From contig CAXKWD010000007.1 in assembly GCA_964059195.1 (NCBI GenBank), positions 26,671,023 to 26,735,022 on the forward strand: 64,000 bases of DNA, read 5' to 3'. Positions 33,793 through 46,255 of this stretch are shown one piece after another. The position numbers were made by a program, and so were the translations under genes. Below the pieces are notes generated by a model. That model saw nothing but the letters and a program-made list of their open reading frames with translations, searched no databases and was not told where the DNA came from. Each line of letters begins with the position of its first letter. The first letter of the stretch is position 1. This DNA comes from Ectobius pallidus (Eukaryota; Arthropoda; Insecta; Blattodea; Ectobiidae).

Positions 33793-36700
33793 ATGTTCGG
33801 TGCGGCCATCTTAACATATACTATTGCCAACAACCACTTTGAATAATACAATGTTCTTATGCTTAAAACTATTAAAATAATCTTTTATAATAGTAAAACT
33901 AGAAGATCTTGTTTAGAAAATGTTTAGTATTCCTCATAAATGTTCGTAAAAAATACAACTATTGAAAATTTATACTGACATTCTCCCTATCATATTGGTA
34001 AGAATGATGTAGCCTAGCTTGACCGTAATGTATTTACATGGTTGCCATTCACTGCAAAATCCGAACCCCTGCCTACCCCTGCGGAACCTATGTTGACAGG
34101 GCTTTCATGATACCGAAAGCAAGCAGACTGCAAGGGGTTTGCCAGCTAGGTGTGGGTAAGCTGTCATATCTGGCAGAGCTTTATAAATCTGAATCTAAAA
34201 ATCCCATTAGGACTATCTACAACAGGTTTTAAATTGATTTCTGCTGATTTGATATGTTACACCTTAATACAAATTAAAGAATTCAGTCCTAAAAATTGGT
34301 TCATCCCATTTATATCTTCTTATTGTGAAGCAATTTTCAATGTCTGATATGGCCATGTTACTATCAATTTCTTTCTACAACTTTGAAACACAACTATTTT
34401 TTTGTTGGAAACATTATAATTATGATTGATTTCATAGATTTTTATAAAATTCCAGGCAATTTTCTAATAATTTTTACATAATTTTGTGACTTTCATTAAG
34501 GAGTTTGCATTTTCCATGCATAAAAATAAGTTTTCCCAACACATTTTGCTTTATAAGCAATACAAAAAAAAATCCTTTGGTAATGCAAGCCTGGGAAAGT
34601 CAGCAAAAGTTGGGAACTATCATATTTTTTTTATCATGCTAACAGCAATACCCCAGTAGTATCCTGGGAAAAAGAAATCGAGAGTGTCATCGATGATGGT
34701 CCATGTATGGCTATTTTATGATTCTCAAATGGCTTTAAAAATATTTTCTTAATCTCTGGATTTGAATACTGAACGGATACCTTCAGCCACTCTGTGAAGT
34801 CAGTATGCAAGGCAGATGATGTGAATTAATATTTTTCATTTAAAATTTAGCTTATTTATCCTTTGCTGCTTTCAAATCAATTTGAATATCATCTGTCTTT
34901 CACACGAACTTCTCAGTGTGGCTGAAAGTACCCATTCATTATACAGAGATGTGGACAACTTCACATTCATGATTAAAAAAATATTTTTGAAACCCCTCAA
35001 GAAATGTAAAATTTATGGAAATGAACCAACTCCTTCCTTCAAACTGCAAGCCAAAACTTTCAAGATGGACACCATGATTAGACACTGCCATGGATTTTGT
35101 AGTGCATTACAAGACAAGTATGAATGCTTTACATGATGTATATACATTTTGCATTGTAAGTGTAAAATCAATGATATTGCCTCAACTGTTTGAGATCTTA
35201 GTTGATAAACACAAGTATCAAAATGTGTGAAAAACTAAAAAAACAATAAATTAATTAAATGGTTTAAAATTATTCAAGGGCATAAAAGTAGTAGAAAATG
35301 TATATGTTGCCACCAGGAAGATTCTCATTGTTAAAAATTATTTGAGTGATAAAATCATAGGCGGAAGAATGAGGTGTACCTGGCACACTTTTACGATTCT
35401 CCTTCCTGAACAAAATTATTGAAATGAGTTAAAATTAAACCTTAAAGCAGTCAAAATAAGAACAGTTAGCAATGTGCGTGGTAATCCCTATTGCTATAGA
35501 TCACAGGTTGGCACTCACTCCATGAGTAGCCTAAGTTTAACTTCCAAAGTATAACAATTGCATACCGTAATTAATATTTTTTTTGTCTATTAAAAACCTA
35601 TTAACAAACACTTATTAACTTATTAACAAACACCACAGCAAGCATTTGGTACATGTTATACACCTCCCCTCAACACCCTTGCTGTAATAGTAAAAAGGAA
35701 TGAATCTTGATTCAGAAAACTGAGAAGACAAAATTTATCACTGAATCAGTGTGTTCGAGGACTGAAAAGACTTTTAATTTACAGAGGTTTCAATTCATTT
35801 TTTGAAATGAATCATAGATTTCATAGTTGATTCACAAAGAAATCAATTTGTTTCTTTAACTGAATCATGATTCGTTCGTTCAGTACAATGATTTGTTCAA
35901 TATGGTTGCTTTATTTGTATGAAGTTAAACTAATTTACGTTGCAAAAGAATGGATCATTTTGTAGTGAATCTGGATAAAGACATCTACCATTGCAATAAA
36001 GGCTAAGGAAGAAATCTCAAATGTTTAATATTGGCACACCCTAATGAATACTTCTAGTTACACCTATGGATAAAACGTTGAACTTTTTTCTTTCATAATT
36101 TATACCACGGTCATTGTAGTCCAGTGAAGTGCACCTTGTAATCATACTGGAGGTGGTCATTTAACCTTTAAGGCAGGTCACTAATGAAATTCATTTCCGA
36201 AGAGGTAGTACTATTAAAATGTATTAAAATTTAAAACCTTATATCCCCTATAAAGTATTATCTTATATAAATAATATGTTAAAATATCTTATTTTATATG
36301 TTATATTCCATTATTAAGTGACAGAATAGTACTTTATGAGGTTGTCTGGTGGATGGGAAATGTCCGTCCATCCGTCCGTGTGTCTATGTGCACGATAACT
36401 CAAATACTGGTATGCTTTATCGGATTTACATGAAACTGGTATATGTATTTAAGTGCCAGATGGGAAGAAGCCTATTGATTTTGGACCAAATCGGTTGACT
36501 GAGACTGGAGTTAAGCCCAATTTAGCACCTATTTTATGGTAACATATTAGACAGAATTTATCAAATGCAAATCAGTTCTCATGACAATATATTGTTTTAC
36601 AGTGTTCATATACGGCTTTGGAAATTGCAATACAGTTAGCTTTGACAAATAACACAATCCACATATTCCTTTACATATTCTTATCAAACTTGAAACCTTC

Positions 36701-36987
36701 GTTCTTCCAGAAGCTCTGCTTAATGAATCGATTTGGAGCTTACTCAGAAAATGATTACAAAAATAGCATATTTTCTGCATATCATAATTGCAATTACCAC
36801 TGATTAAAGAAAAGCGTTCTGGCACTGATTTTATTATACATTATATAGTCAGTAATTTAAAAAAATGGCGTACTTAAAATACAATTTTACTTATTTTGGT
36901 TTTATTGCACTGACTTTGTTTTTAAGTACACAAATTTTTTGGTGGAATAAGTATAATTATGGAATATAACATGTAATGTAAGGTATT

Positions 36988-36990
36988 TTA

Positions 36991-37046
<56 letters not shown>
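36988..37046. repeat. (TA)n microsatellite
   Basis: Nearly pure alternating TA. Confidence 0.95.
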
Positions 37047-37052
<6 letters not shown>

Positions 37053-39574
37053 CATTGTAGAGAGTATAAGTTATAAATGTCAATACACATTAATACTCTA
37101 AGGTAGGGTTTTAAATAAGATAACTATATTAAAACTGAATTTAAATAGCAGTAGATTCTGAATTGTGAACATTCAATACAACGGTGAGGTTCTTATTATC
37201 AGACTGTACATTCCTGTTACTGTTTGTGTGGTAACATCAATAAAGAGTTCATGCAGACTAAACTTATGTGAAAATGCACATTTCTTTGGGCTCTATACAT
37301 AACCAAACTGGGAAAGCTTCAAGTCTTTTATCACAAGAATACTGTAATCCAAAATAACAGTAAGCTCATAACTAATACTGGACATTATACTATGTCATAG
37401 TTACGTGTTCCCAATATTATACCACTCCCATGATTCTTTAACTGTTTTCACTTATATATCTAAATTTTAAAACAAAAATGCATCTTACAAAAATTAAGTT
37501 TCTATCTACAAATTACAATGGATTTCTCTAAATTCTTCGCTTGTAAACTTTTTGATATCATGGAGAAGAGCCACTTTGGAAATAAACTTTAAATTGGGTT
37601 AAGAATGTGAGGTCACTGTGATTATTCAGAATCTGGCAAGACTTTTTCAGGACTAATGCTACAATTTCATAATATTTTAAGGGTAAATTTGTTTTCTGGG
37701 GTTTTCAATAAAGTTTGGTATGCCATTATGAGCCCCAATGAACTGATCAATGACTTCTACTGGTACTGGTACTTTCCTTTAACAGTAATATTTAATTTCC
37801 AAGTCTACACCCAGGTCAATGGTATTTCACCAGGTGCAAGTGCAGGTATTAGTTATTAGACAGTCAATTCAAATCTTATGATTTAATTTTAGAGTTTAAA
37901 AGTAATAATTTTTATTGAACAAATGAAATTACTTTTAATGGTCTCATAATTATTGTAAAAGAAGAATATGGTTATTTGGTAGAACTCCTGTTTAAATAGG
38001 TCATATTTATGCTATAGAATGAGATAAGTTGCTGGAAACTAGAATTCAGTAAGCTGTTTTCCTCATTATACCAGTCTTACACCTTGTCAAAATTTCATAG
38101 AAAAATGCTTTTACCTGTGAAACTTGTTCCAAAATACATTTCAGTTATAGGCTATATTATTATCATGACATTACTGCCAAATAATCTTTAAAAAAAATAT
38201 TTTTACATTAGAGTACATTAGAGTAAGTAAATTTAAAATCATAAAATTTTACTAAACAGAAAAGTTGTGGGGTGTTTCAGCAGACAGTCATTAAGATCAA
38301 TCATTTGTACTTAGTATGAACTTACTGAATTAAAACATTATATACTATCAGATTATCTGTGGTTTAGCTTTTTGCTAAAGTATTATGTTTTTGACATTAT
38401 AAACATAAGTAATAGAGGAATGTTGTGATATTTAAACAATATTATACCAATTAATTAATGTAAATTAGAAGAATTTTTTTTTCAGTGAAGTATGTTAGTT
38501 CAAAATTACAAAATAAAAGCAGTCTGTTGTATAAATAGGTTTATATTTATTTTAGTCCTTCAGAAATAGAAATAGGTGGTAGAAAGCTATGACGAAATAA
38601 GGCCAAGTTATAAGATTAGATTTTTAATATTTAATTTTAATTTTTTTTTACCTTCAATTGATTAACATTGTATTTTATAAAATCAGGATTATCTGCAATA
38701 AAAATGTTATAGATGTTTAAACCATGATCACAAATAAATATGATTTAATATTAACTGTAATCACACACAACCACAAATACTATCAAATCAAAAACATCAC
38801 CAAAAAAGCATGATCATAAATAAATATAAATCATAAATAATCTGTACATAAGGTTATAGGTACCGTACTAAGGTTATGTAATTCTATACCAGAATAATTC
38901 ATTTTTACAACAGAATCTCGTAAGGACCACAATGATTGAAAGCTACAGCAGCAAAATAAAATAGGGTAATAATGTATATTCCATTCCCTCAGAGATTAAT
39001 GGAAAAATTATGTCTGTAATAGTCAATAGAAAAGAGTAATAAACATAATGAATATAATTAATCCTTGAAATAAATACTGTACTGAAATACTGTAAATAGC
39101 AAAAATAGAGAGCTAAGAAACTCTCGCTCCATTTGAGTGAGCATATTTTTTCTACCTTCCATTTATATACCTTTTGTACGTCAAAATTTTCCAGAATATT
39201 TAAGATGAAGTTTTTCAGAATATTTAAGATGATACTGAAATGTGTAAAATGTTGAAAGGTTAAGTTTTACTAGCAAGATAAGTAATATTATTTGTTATTG
39301 GTTCCTAAGAAGTATGTTACCATCATCAACTAGTCCAGTTTGCAGTTGATCATACAAAATTTCAACATCAATACCTTCCTTCATAATTGATTTACAATGC
39401 CGTTAAACAAAGTTAATATAAAAAATTAGAATCTCAGGAGAGCTAGCAGCCAGAAATAGATAACATTAGCTGCCCTATTTGTAACATCTAACTTTTTTTT
39501 TTGCACTCTGTCACACAGATAATCTAAGAGTGTATTGTACATTATTATACTGATAATGACATTAAGTACAGTCT

Positions 39575-40002
39575 CTATTTTGTTAAAGTTGTATTTGAGT
39601 AGACAGAACCAGTAGCATTAAGGAGTGCAATGGCTGTTGGTGTGAGATCAGGAGTGACAGTGTGTGCTGTCAACCCTAATACTGTAGTGGCTAGGACGGT
39701 AGCTGTGGCGGTTGCCGCACTGCTTACTAATGCTGTAGCTGCAGTACCAGCAACTGTGGCATTCAGGGGACCAGCTAATTGGTTAGGGGTAGTGCTGGAC
39801 CCTGCCATAGTGGGTAAAATAGATGACAGATTTGTCATTGCAGCAATGCTACTTACAACAGGGGGTAATCTGGTACCTGGTGTGGGTCTCATCATGGGCT
39901 TGCAAACATCTCCATGCGAAGGACCTATAATTGCATCTAAGAGATATGCCACGAGCGATCCACCAGTGAGACCTATATTATATGAGAGAGTCATAATGTT
40001 AC
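39575..40002 (-). CDS. ENT4-like transporter, last coding exon
   Basis: The acceptor ATTTGTTTCAG precedes the exon at 40002. The first two bases complete the glycine codon left open by the 43483 exon, and TAG stops at 39577-39575. The exon begins N-I-M-T-L-S-Y-N-I-G-L, then G-G-S-L-V-A-Y-L-L-D, the last transmembrane helix of the equilibrative nucleoside transporter family (SLC29). About 115 further residues follow, rich in Ala, Thr and Val, with N-x-S/T sequons N-L-S-S, N-A-T-V, N-A-T-G and N-T-T-L. In ENTs the C-terminus is extracellular, so glycosylation is plausible. Vertebrate ENT4 tails are much shorter as far as I know. ENT4 moves monoamines or nucleosides across the plasma membrane. 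Substrate here is inferred. Confidence 0.9.
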
Positions 40003-40305
40003 CTGAAACAAATATAAAACAAGTTACAAGTTAGTAACAATAATTTAATAATAATTTTACTATAACATCTATTGACAGTACACCAAACAGAATATTTTTC
40101 CTATAACTAGGCCTACCCTCACTGGTTAAGTTTAAGTTCCCCCAAAAATAAAAATCATACAGTAAGATCTGGCCATAACCCCTTACTAATTACCCTATCT
40201 TCAAACACTTCTTCAATTAAATTTGCATTTTGCCAACAAGACTCCACTACAGCGCATACTGCAGATCTTTCGTTAGATTTAATTGAACTTGAAAAATAAT
40301 GTGAC

Positions 40306-40613
40306 TGTCGGCGGGGTCTTCTGATTAGCGTCGCTGACTATGGATCCATCGGCCCGGGTTTGATCCCCGGTACCTCCTTGGATTTTTCTGAGGTAGGGCG
40401 GTCTGGTAGGGGTGCACTCAGCCTCGTGATTCAAATTGAGGAGCTACTTGATAGAGAAGTAGCGGCTCCGGTCATGGAAACCAATATTAACGATCGTGGG
40501 TGTCAGCATGCTGACCACATGCCCCCCAATCCTGCCATCTGCCTATAGGTAGATGACGCAGCAGTCGGGTGGTAGGCCTTGTCCCTTTGGAGATGTTGCG
40601 CAACAGAGTTTAG
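40306..40613 (+). mobile_element. tRNA-derived SINE, family A, in ENT4 intron
   Basis: The head has GGGGTCTTCTGATTAGCG (box A) and GGGTTTGATCCCCGG (box B). It ends near GATGTTGCGCAACAGAG. It is antisense to the transporter gene. Confidence 0.85.
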
Positions 40614-40869
40614 TTTTTTGAAAAATAAAGTGTACAAGAATAACCCTCATACAGTACAACTGACGAACTGAAAGAGAACATAAGAAGAGAAACTGCAGCA
40701 ATTTCACAAGAAGAATTAATGTGTCTGAATGCAAACTTTCTTAAAAGATGTCAGAAATGTGTAGACAAAAACAAATATAATTTTTAACATCTCCTATGTC
40801 AAAGGTAGGTGATTATTCTAACTGTATGCCTAATTCAGAAATCGAGCACTTGAATTGAGGGGTTATGTA

Positions 40870-41955
40870 CGAGGCCCTTCAATAAGTAATGCAACACATT
40901 TTTTTTCTTACAGCAGGTTGGTTTTATTCAGGATTCAAATACAACATATTATTCCCCAATCTTTTGGCTACAAAACCCTACTTTTCAACATAATCTCTGT
41001 TCAATGCTACAGCCTTACACCACCTTAATGGGAGGGCCTGTATGCCTGCATGGTACCACTCTACTGGTCTATGTCAGAGCCAATGTCTTGCTGCATCAAT
41101 AACATCCCCATCATCCACGAAGTGCTTCTCACAGAGTGCATCCTTCATCGGGCCAAACAGATGGAAGTCAGAAGGTGTGAGATCTGGGCTGTAGGGTGGA
41201 TGAGGAAGAACAGTCCACTGAAATTTTGTGAGCTCCTCTCGGGTGCGCAGACTTGTGTGAGGCATTGCGTTATCATGGAGAATGAGAAGTTTGTTTGTAT
41301 TTTTGTGGCGATGAACAAGCTGAAGTCGTTTCTTCACTTTCCTTAGTGTAGCACAATACACTTCAGAGTTGATCGTTCCACCATAAGAGAGGACATCAAA
41401 CAGAATAACCCCTTCAGAGTCCCAGCCATGACTTTACCAGCTGAGGGTACGGCATTGAACTTTTTCTTCGAAGGAGAGTTGGTGTGGTGCCACTCCATAA
41501 ACTGCCATTTTGTTTCTGGTTCGAAGTGATGAACCCATGTTTCATCGCGTGTGACAATGTTTGACAAAAAATTGTCACCACCAGCCACATAATGATCAAG
41601 CAATTCCGCACAGATGGTCCTTGATGACATATGCCTCGCCCAACGACTAACCGTGCTAACAATGCCAATGCCAAGGCCAATGTCTCCGTAGACATTCTGC
41701 AAGCACCTATGAATATCTGTGATGCTCTGGTTTTCTGCCAAAAGAAACTCAATAACTGCTCTCTGTTTGAAACCCACCTCCATTACAGACGCCATTTTGA
41801 AGGCTAGTTAAAGAGCTGCCACCAATCGGAAATTAACGAAACCACATGAGATGAAGCAGGAATATTTTAAAGATGCCCCAAACAAAATTCCAATTTTTTT
41901 CAACCAAAATTGGCCGAGAAAAAAATGTGTTGCATTACTTATTGAACAGCCCTTG
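40870..41955 (-). mobile_element. Mariner element, 1.09 kb, in ENT4 intron
   Basis: Inverted ends: CGAGGCCCTTCAATAAG and CAAGGGCTGTTCAATAAG, both continuing TAATGCAACACATTTTTTT. TA duplicates flank at 40868-40869 and 41956-41957. It is slightly shorter than a typical 1.2-1.3-kb mariner, which fits internal deletions in the transposase. Confidence 0.92.
41074..41795 (-). pseudogene. Mariner transposase, frameshifted
   Basis: The minus-strand frames 41795-41343 and 41361-41074 give a mariner transposase. It starts M-A-S-V-M-E-V-G-F-K-Q-R-A-V-I-E-F-L. The first catalytic Asp is in D-E-T-W-V-H-H-F, the second in H-D-N-A-M-P-H and the third in Y-S-P-D-L-T-P-S-D-F-H-L-F, giving a DD34D-type triad. 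A frameshift near 41430-41360 separates the first Asp from the others. The N-terminal DNA-binding region is shortened between R-C-L-Q-N-V-Y-G-D and V-S-R-W-A. The gene is therefore dead despite all three acidic residues. Confidence 0.9.
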
Positions 41956-42381
41956 TACATGATTCTTTACCTGCCGATGACTTGCTTCCAGTTGCTGCAC
42001 AGACTGTGAGTTCATGGCACATCACAAAAATTATGTCTCTATAGTGATTGGCTCAAGTACTGAAAAGAAAATTGCTTACACAGTCTGTGTTATAGCAGAC
42101 TGGAGCAAAACACATGCCCCTCACATTTTGCTCACTGGAGCTAGTTATTTTCCCTGACTATTCTGTATTTTTTTTACAAATTTCTCAGAATTTTTCTTCT
42201 ATTTTACAAAATTCCCTGACTTTCCCTGACCGATTTCAATTTCCCTGACTTCCATTGACTTTCTCTGACATTTCAGAATGTGGACACCCTGAATGGACTT
42301 CAAATATAGGACAATTTAATTCTTTTCCTGGACACCCGAACCCACAGTTGAAATGTAGACATGTCCTGGAAATGAAGGACT

Positions 42382-42753
42382 CAGTGGTGGAAGGGGGGTC
42401 CAGGGGGTTTGGACCTCCCCCGTAATTAAAACCTAAAATTACATTTAAGTTATTTAAGCTCTATTTTGCCAAATATTTAATTATTTTATTTAATAATAAA
42501 ATACTGAACTTGTAAATGTAGACCTATCATTTGCACTGTTCCATGTGTTATTTAACTTTTCTTATAAATAGTAATAAGTGTTATAACTTAAGTAACGATT
42601 TCTTGTTTAAGTTGGCATGTCTTAGAGTATAGTAAACAAATTTGGTAATAATTTTTCAGAGTTAAAATAGCGTAAAATGAGATTTTCATTAGTTTATTAT
42701 TTTAAAAATGTTCAGGGGAGAGCCCCCAAAATTATTTTCGGGCTATGCCACTG
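42382..42753. mobile_element. 372-bp hAT-type MITE in ENT4 intron
   Basis: Ends CAGTGGTGGAAGGGG and (inverted) CAGTGGCATAGCCC. Flanks GAAGGACT (42374-42381) and GTAGGACC (42754-42761) are an 8-bp target with two changes. It is the same family as 15981-17001 but has a single copy of the internal block. Confidence 0.75.
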
Positions 42754-43482
42754 GTAGGACCTCTGGTCACCCTGGGTATTTGCATGTTTAGAATTTTAAT
42801 TCCAACATTTTAAAGTAAACCAATATTAAAAGCTAACACAAAATTTCAAAAAACTTAGTCCTGCTAGATACGAAGCTTCTGCTAGATACGAAGCTTCTCA
42901 ATTTATAACACTAGAATGAATCGACAGATCAAAACTATTCTCAGTTTCTTTAGTTACCTACTTTACTCTTCATACAGGAAAATGGCAGTAAATAATATCC
43001 TTCAGCAGTTTGATTTTATAGTACTTACTTAAGTATCCCTTTCTCTTAATTTGTATTAATTTGTATTATCTGCAGTAAAACTTGTTTTGGGATACAAACT
43101 GAAATATCCTCAGACACTGCAGTTGTAGGTTTACAGTGTTTTTTCAAGAAAATCCAAATTACAAACAAAGTTTGATATGTCAATTTTAGATTTAAATATG
43201 CAATGATTTTTTTGAAATCATAACAATTTGTGTAAGTATACAATTTTAACCATGCAGAACAAGGTGAAAAATAGTGTAATGTTCTAAGATGAAACAATAT
43301 GTTTGACAACTCTAGGTTGACTGTTTAACAATTATTTTAAAATTTTATTTTTCTCTGATAAAAGTATGCAGTCTTAACTAAACTTTCTGCTCTTTCAGTA
43401 TCTTACAAATATTCTCAGGCCTTTTTTAAATGTGTTTGTAATCTAACTATGTAATGACCACCAAGAAAATGAATAGGCTTAC

Positions 43483-43723
43483 CTGTCAGTTCCCTGTGCT
43501 CTTCAGACACTCTGCTTGGAGCCTGGATCATAGGAACACTTCCTACCAGTCCATTTGTCACTCCCAATAACAGAGAAAAGAGCATGGGATACCCCTCGCC
43601 AGGTATCAGAGGATTTTGCCGAGGAGTTGCACATAATAGAAGAAGTGGTACAAGCAACGTACGCAGCCATGCAAATACTATGAGTTGTGTTCTTGACCAG
43701 TCATATGGTACGGAAGCCAAAAC
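43483..43723 (-). CDS. ENT4-like transporter, internal exon
   Basis: Acceptor TTTTACAG precedes 43723 and donor GTAAGCC follows 43483. Length is 241 bp, entered in phase 0 and left in phase 1. It begins V-L-A-S-V-P-Y-D-W. A conserved ENT helix follows with W-L-R-T-L-L-V-P-L-L-L-L-C. The end contains L-L-L-G-V-T-N-G-L-V-G-S-V-P-M-I and then E-H-R-E-L-T-G. These correspond to the later transmembrane helices of ENT4. The G-x-x-N-G-x-x-G-S-V-P-M pattern is the strongest family mark. It is separated by a 1.47-kb intron from the upstream exon and a 3.48-kb intron from the last exon. Confidence 0.93.
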
Positions 43724-43845
43724 CTGTAAAATAAAGACGGTTAGGTTGTAAGCATGTTATATAAGTATTGTGTAAATATTTAGATTTAAATAGTATTAAG
43801 GTAGCTTAATATTAGATTTAAGTACTAGTAAGTGTATGTGTGTAT

Positions 43846-44354
43846 CTAATGCTCTGGAGTTAACAACGAAGTCATTCTCCTTCGTGCTTCCCAATATTTA
43901 GAGGTCAGGTCTTGATAATCTTGAAGAGCTGCACAATGTTCTAGATGTTGTTTATCCATTTCAACGTCTTCACAACACAGTATACAATTTGGAGAAGTAA
44001 ATATTCCAGTTCTTTGTAGGTGCTTTCCTAGGCAGTCGTGACCTGTAATAAGTCTCATACTAGCAACTGCAGATTTTCATGGTAGGTCTGGTATTACTAG
44101 GGGGTTTTCTAATAGTATTTTTATATTTCTGTTTCTCATTTTTTTCAATTAATTTAGCACTGCAGGTATCATTCATTTTCTTTCTGATGATTCTTTTAAT
44201 TGATTCATAAGGAAAGGTGTTTGTTTCTTTCTGCTTAATTGTACACCCTTTCTTTGCCGATATATCAGCTCTTTCATTTCCCAGTATACCACAATATACT
44301 GGAATCCATTGTATTACTACACGTTTACCAAGTTTTTGGATAGTACAGATCATG
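43846..44354 (-). pseudogene. LINE RNase H and C-terminal fragment, in ENT4 intron
   Basis: Minus-strand frames 44353-44060 and 44058-43846 read V-I-Q-W-I-P-V-Y-C-G-I-L-G-N-E-R-A-D, the RNase H motif of I/Jockey-group LINEs. The tail follows: R-L-I-T-G-H-D-C-L-G-K-H-L and C-I-L-C-C with H-L-E-H-C, a zinc-knuckle-like end. A frame break lies near 44059. The reverse transcriptase is absent. Confidence 0.8.
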
Positions 44355-44392
44355 TTTTGTATTTATATTATTTTTTCCATTTTTGGGTAAGA

Positions 44393-44418
44393 TGGATTGG
44401 ATTGGATTGGATTGGATT
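44393..44418. repeat. (GATTG)n pentanucleotide repeat
   Basis: Five tandem GATTG units beginning at 44393. Confidence 0.9.
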
Positions 44419-45196
44419 GCTGCTTTAGATCTAATAAGATAACTATACTTTTGCATTGCTTGAGCCAGTTGAAAATGTTCTGGAGCGACTGGTAAATAGC
44501 TGATACTAGTAAGTAGTATTTAGTGTATAGTTAATAAGCTTTGGCTATGTAACTACCACAGGGTGGAAACCCAATTGTAGTTAATAAATATTCATTCATT
44601 CATTGCTTCATTGTTTCTTTTCCTAAAAAACAAACTGTTAAAGACATGGTTTAGATAATAATGTTGATTAATTAAACTAAATATATTTACATTGAATGAA
44701 ATTATTCGTCATTTTTATCATTTTTTGCAACAAAACTTATTACGCCTTGTTAAAAGAAGCAATTGTACAAGAGGCTCATCTGAACTCGTTTCTTTCAACT
44801 AGCACTCGTGGTCTAGGGGACTAAGCTATGGCTTATTAGTAATGCAAACTTCATGCATTCGCACCCACCCCCAGTTGTTTAAAATATAAAAAATCATTAT
44901 AATCGAATTTATTTCTTAAATTCAGGATTTCTAAATGACGTTTTACTATGCTTGTTAATACGTTAATACTCAATGAACAATAAAGCCCTTAACATGTAAA
45001 ATTGAACTTACACTGGGAGAAACTGTAGAGACATCTAGGATCCACAGTTGGAACTACGTCCACTAGGGGTTACCATGGCAACTTTACCGGCCTAGTACGG
45101 TAAAATTACTTTACCGGCCTAGGTTGGAAAAGTGCTACTTTACGGCGTGTTAGCAGTCCGAGAAACTTGTGGAGCATGTACTAAAAAAGTCTTTAC

Positions 45197-45384
45197 CTTT
45201 CCTACGAGGTCAGCAGCATTGAAGACCGCCATGAGTATTACTGGCATCCAGCTCCCAAACTTGCAGCTCACTATCTCACTCTCAATGCCTGGGTACAGGC
45301 AGAGTGTCACAAAATATGCAAGTCCGATAGAAAGCATGTAGGGCCAAATGGATTTAGCAACTTCCCATCGTGCCATAAATCCTC
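45197..45384 (-). CDS. ENT4-like transporter, first exon seen in window
   Basis: Acceptor TTCTTTACAG precedes 45384. The donor is GTAAAGAC after 45197. Length 188 bp, entered two bases into a codon and left in phase 0. It encodes W-E-V-A-K-S-I-W-P-Y-M-L-S-I-G-L, Y-F-V-T-L-C-L-Y-P-G-I-E-S-E-I, then W-M-P-V-I-L-M-A-V-F-N-A-A-D-L-V-G-K. This is the helix after the large cytoplasmic loop plus the next helix. The L-F/Y-P-G-x-E-S-E-I and M-A-V-F-N pattern points to ENT4 rather than ENT1-3. No further upstream exon was recognised up to 64000, so the intron is either very long or the N-terminal exons were missed. Confidence 0.92.
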
Positions 45385-45469
45385 CTGTAAAGAATCTGAA
45401 ATCATTAATTTGAACCCGGATTATACTGTACATACACAATGCAAGTAAAGCAGGATTCTCTAAACCAGT

Positions 45470-45960
45470 ACACCTTCAAAGTAGTAGACAGTTTCGTATA
45501 TCTTGGCACGGTTATAACATCGGAAAACAAAGTGGAGGCAGATATAACAAATTGTATTAAGGTTGCTAATAGAGCATATTGTACTATCTGCTGAGAAGTA
45601 AAAAGTCTAAGCAGGAGCTCTCTACAAACAACAATCAAATCAGTTCTAATGTACAGTAGTGAGGTACCGGTACTGAATGAGGCTATAATGAAACAATGTC
45701 TAGGAAAGGAAAGTGTTGAGGAAGATATTCAGCCCAGTGAAAGAATGAAGGAATAGAACTAATGAAGAAATAAGAGCCTTGTATAATAAATCCAACATGG
45801 CCTCGATCAAAATGGGAAGAATAAAATGGCTAAATCATGTGGAAAGGATGGAAGGAGAAAGATACCCAAAGAAGGCTCTAATGGGACATCCTTGCAGTAG
45901 AAGAATGAGAGGACAACCACGTGTGAGATGGCTGGATAATGTGAAGGCAGTAAGTAAGTA
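45470..45960 (+). pseudogene. LINE reverse transcriptase C-terminal fragment
   Basis: Plus-strand pieces give F-V-Y-L-G-T-V-I-T-S-E-N-K-V-E-A-D-I with V-A-N-R-A-Y-C, then stops, then R-I-K-W-L-N-H-V-E-R-M and G-Q-P-R-V-R-W-L-D-N-V. This is the usual end of RTE-type and related LINE reverse transcriptases. Multiple stops and frameshifts make it a relic. It lies in the upstream intron of the ENT4-like gene, antisense to it. Confidence 0.8.
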
Positions 45961-46005
45961 AGGAAGAAATAAGTAAGTAAGTAAATAAGTAAGTAAATAC
46001 AGTAA
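45950..46005. repeat. (TAAG)n tetranucleotide repeat
   Basis: Imperfect TAAG units directly after the LINE fragment, as often found at LINE 3' ends. Confidence 0.85.
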
Positions 46006-46255
46006 GTAAGAAACCAGTAATTAGAACTTCGCCTATTACTTGTTTGGTTATGATGTGGATTTAATTTCTCAAATGAGTAGCACAGGTAAAATATTTTAAA
46101 TTGAAATGGATGCATAGTACATCCAAGGAACAAAAATTATGCATTTGGAAAGAAATAATTAATACTGTAATTTTATCCAGTGGTAATTTGATTACAATGT
46201 GGTTGTTTGTACTATAGGTAGGCCTACTAACCTCTGTTTGCAGGCCAAGAAGGTA

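Larger units (their letters stand above)
32834..39574. other. Mostly unassigned AT-rich DNA; may include ENT4 3' UTR
   Basis: There are few mobile elements and no recognised gene. Noted structures are an 18-bp perfect palindrome at 33444-33461, a possible transposase fragment at 33640-33792 and a (TA)n tract at 36988-37046. A repeat-like stretch at 36340-36540 has tandem GTCCGTCCATCC words and GTGCACGATAACTC. The 3' untranslated region of the ENT4-like gene must lie just below 39575, but I could not choose its poly(A) site. Confidence 0.35.

Noticed and set aside
34882..35136. 84-codon plus-strand frame with K-I-F-L-K-P
   Set aside because: Faintly like hAT-linked proteins, but too short and without a second supporting motif.
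39630..40034. 134-codon plus-strand frame opposite the last ENT4-like exon
   Set aside because: It mirrors the Ala/Thr-rich coding strand. The minus strand has matching splice phases and family motifs, and the plus frame has none.
42110..42300. TTTCCCTGACTTTCCCTGAC-type repeats ending GGACACCCTG, as a hAT element
   Set aside because: One end resembles a known hAT terminus, but I could not find the other end or a target duplication.
44800..44880. tRNA-like GGTCTAGGGGACTAAG stretch
   Set aside because: No acceptable box B or cloverleaf. At most a decayed SINE head.
45077..45140. Duplicated ACTTTACCGGCCTAG near an ENT4 exon, as a regulatory site
   Set aside because: Only two short copies, inside an intron. 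No independent support.
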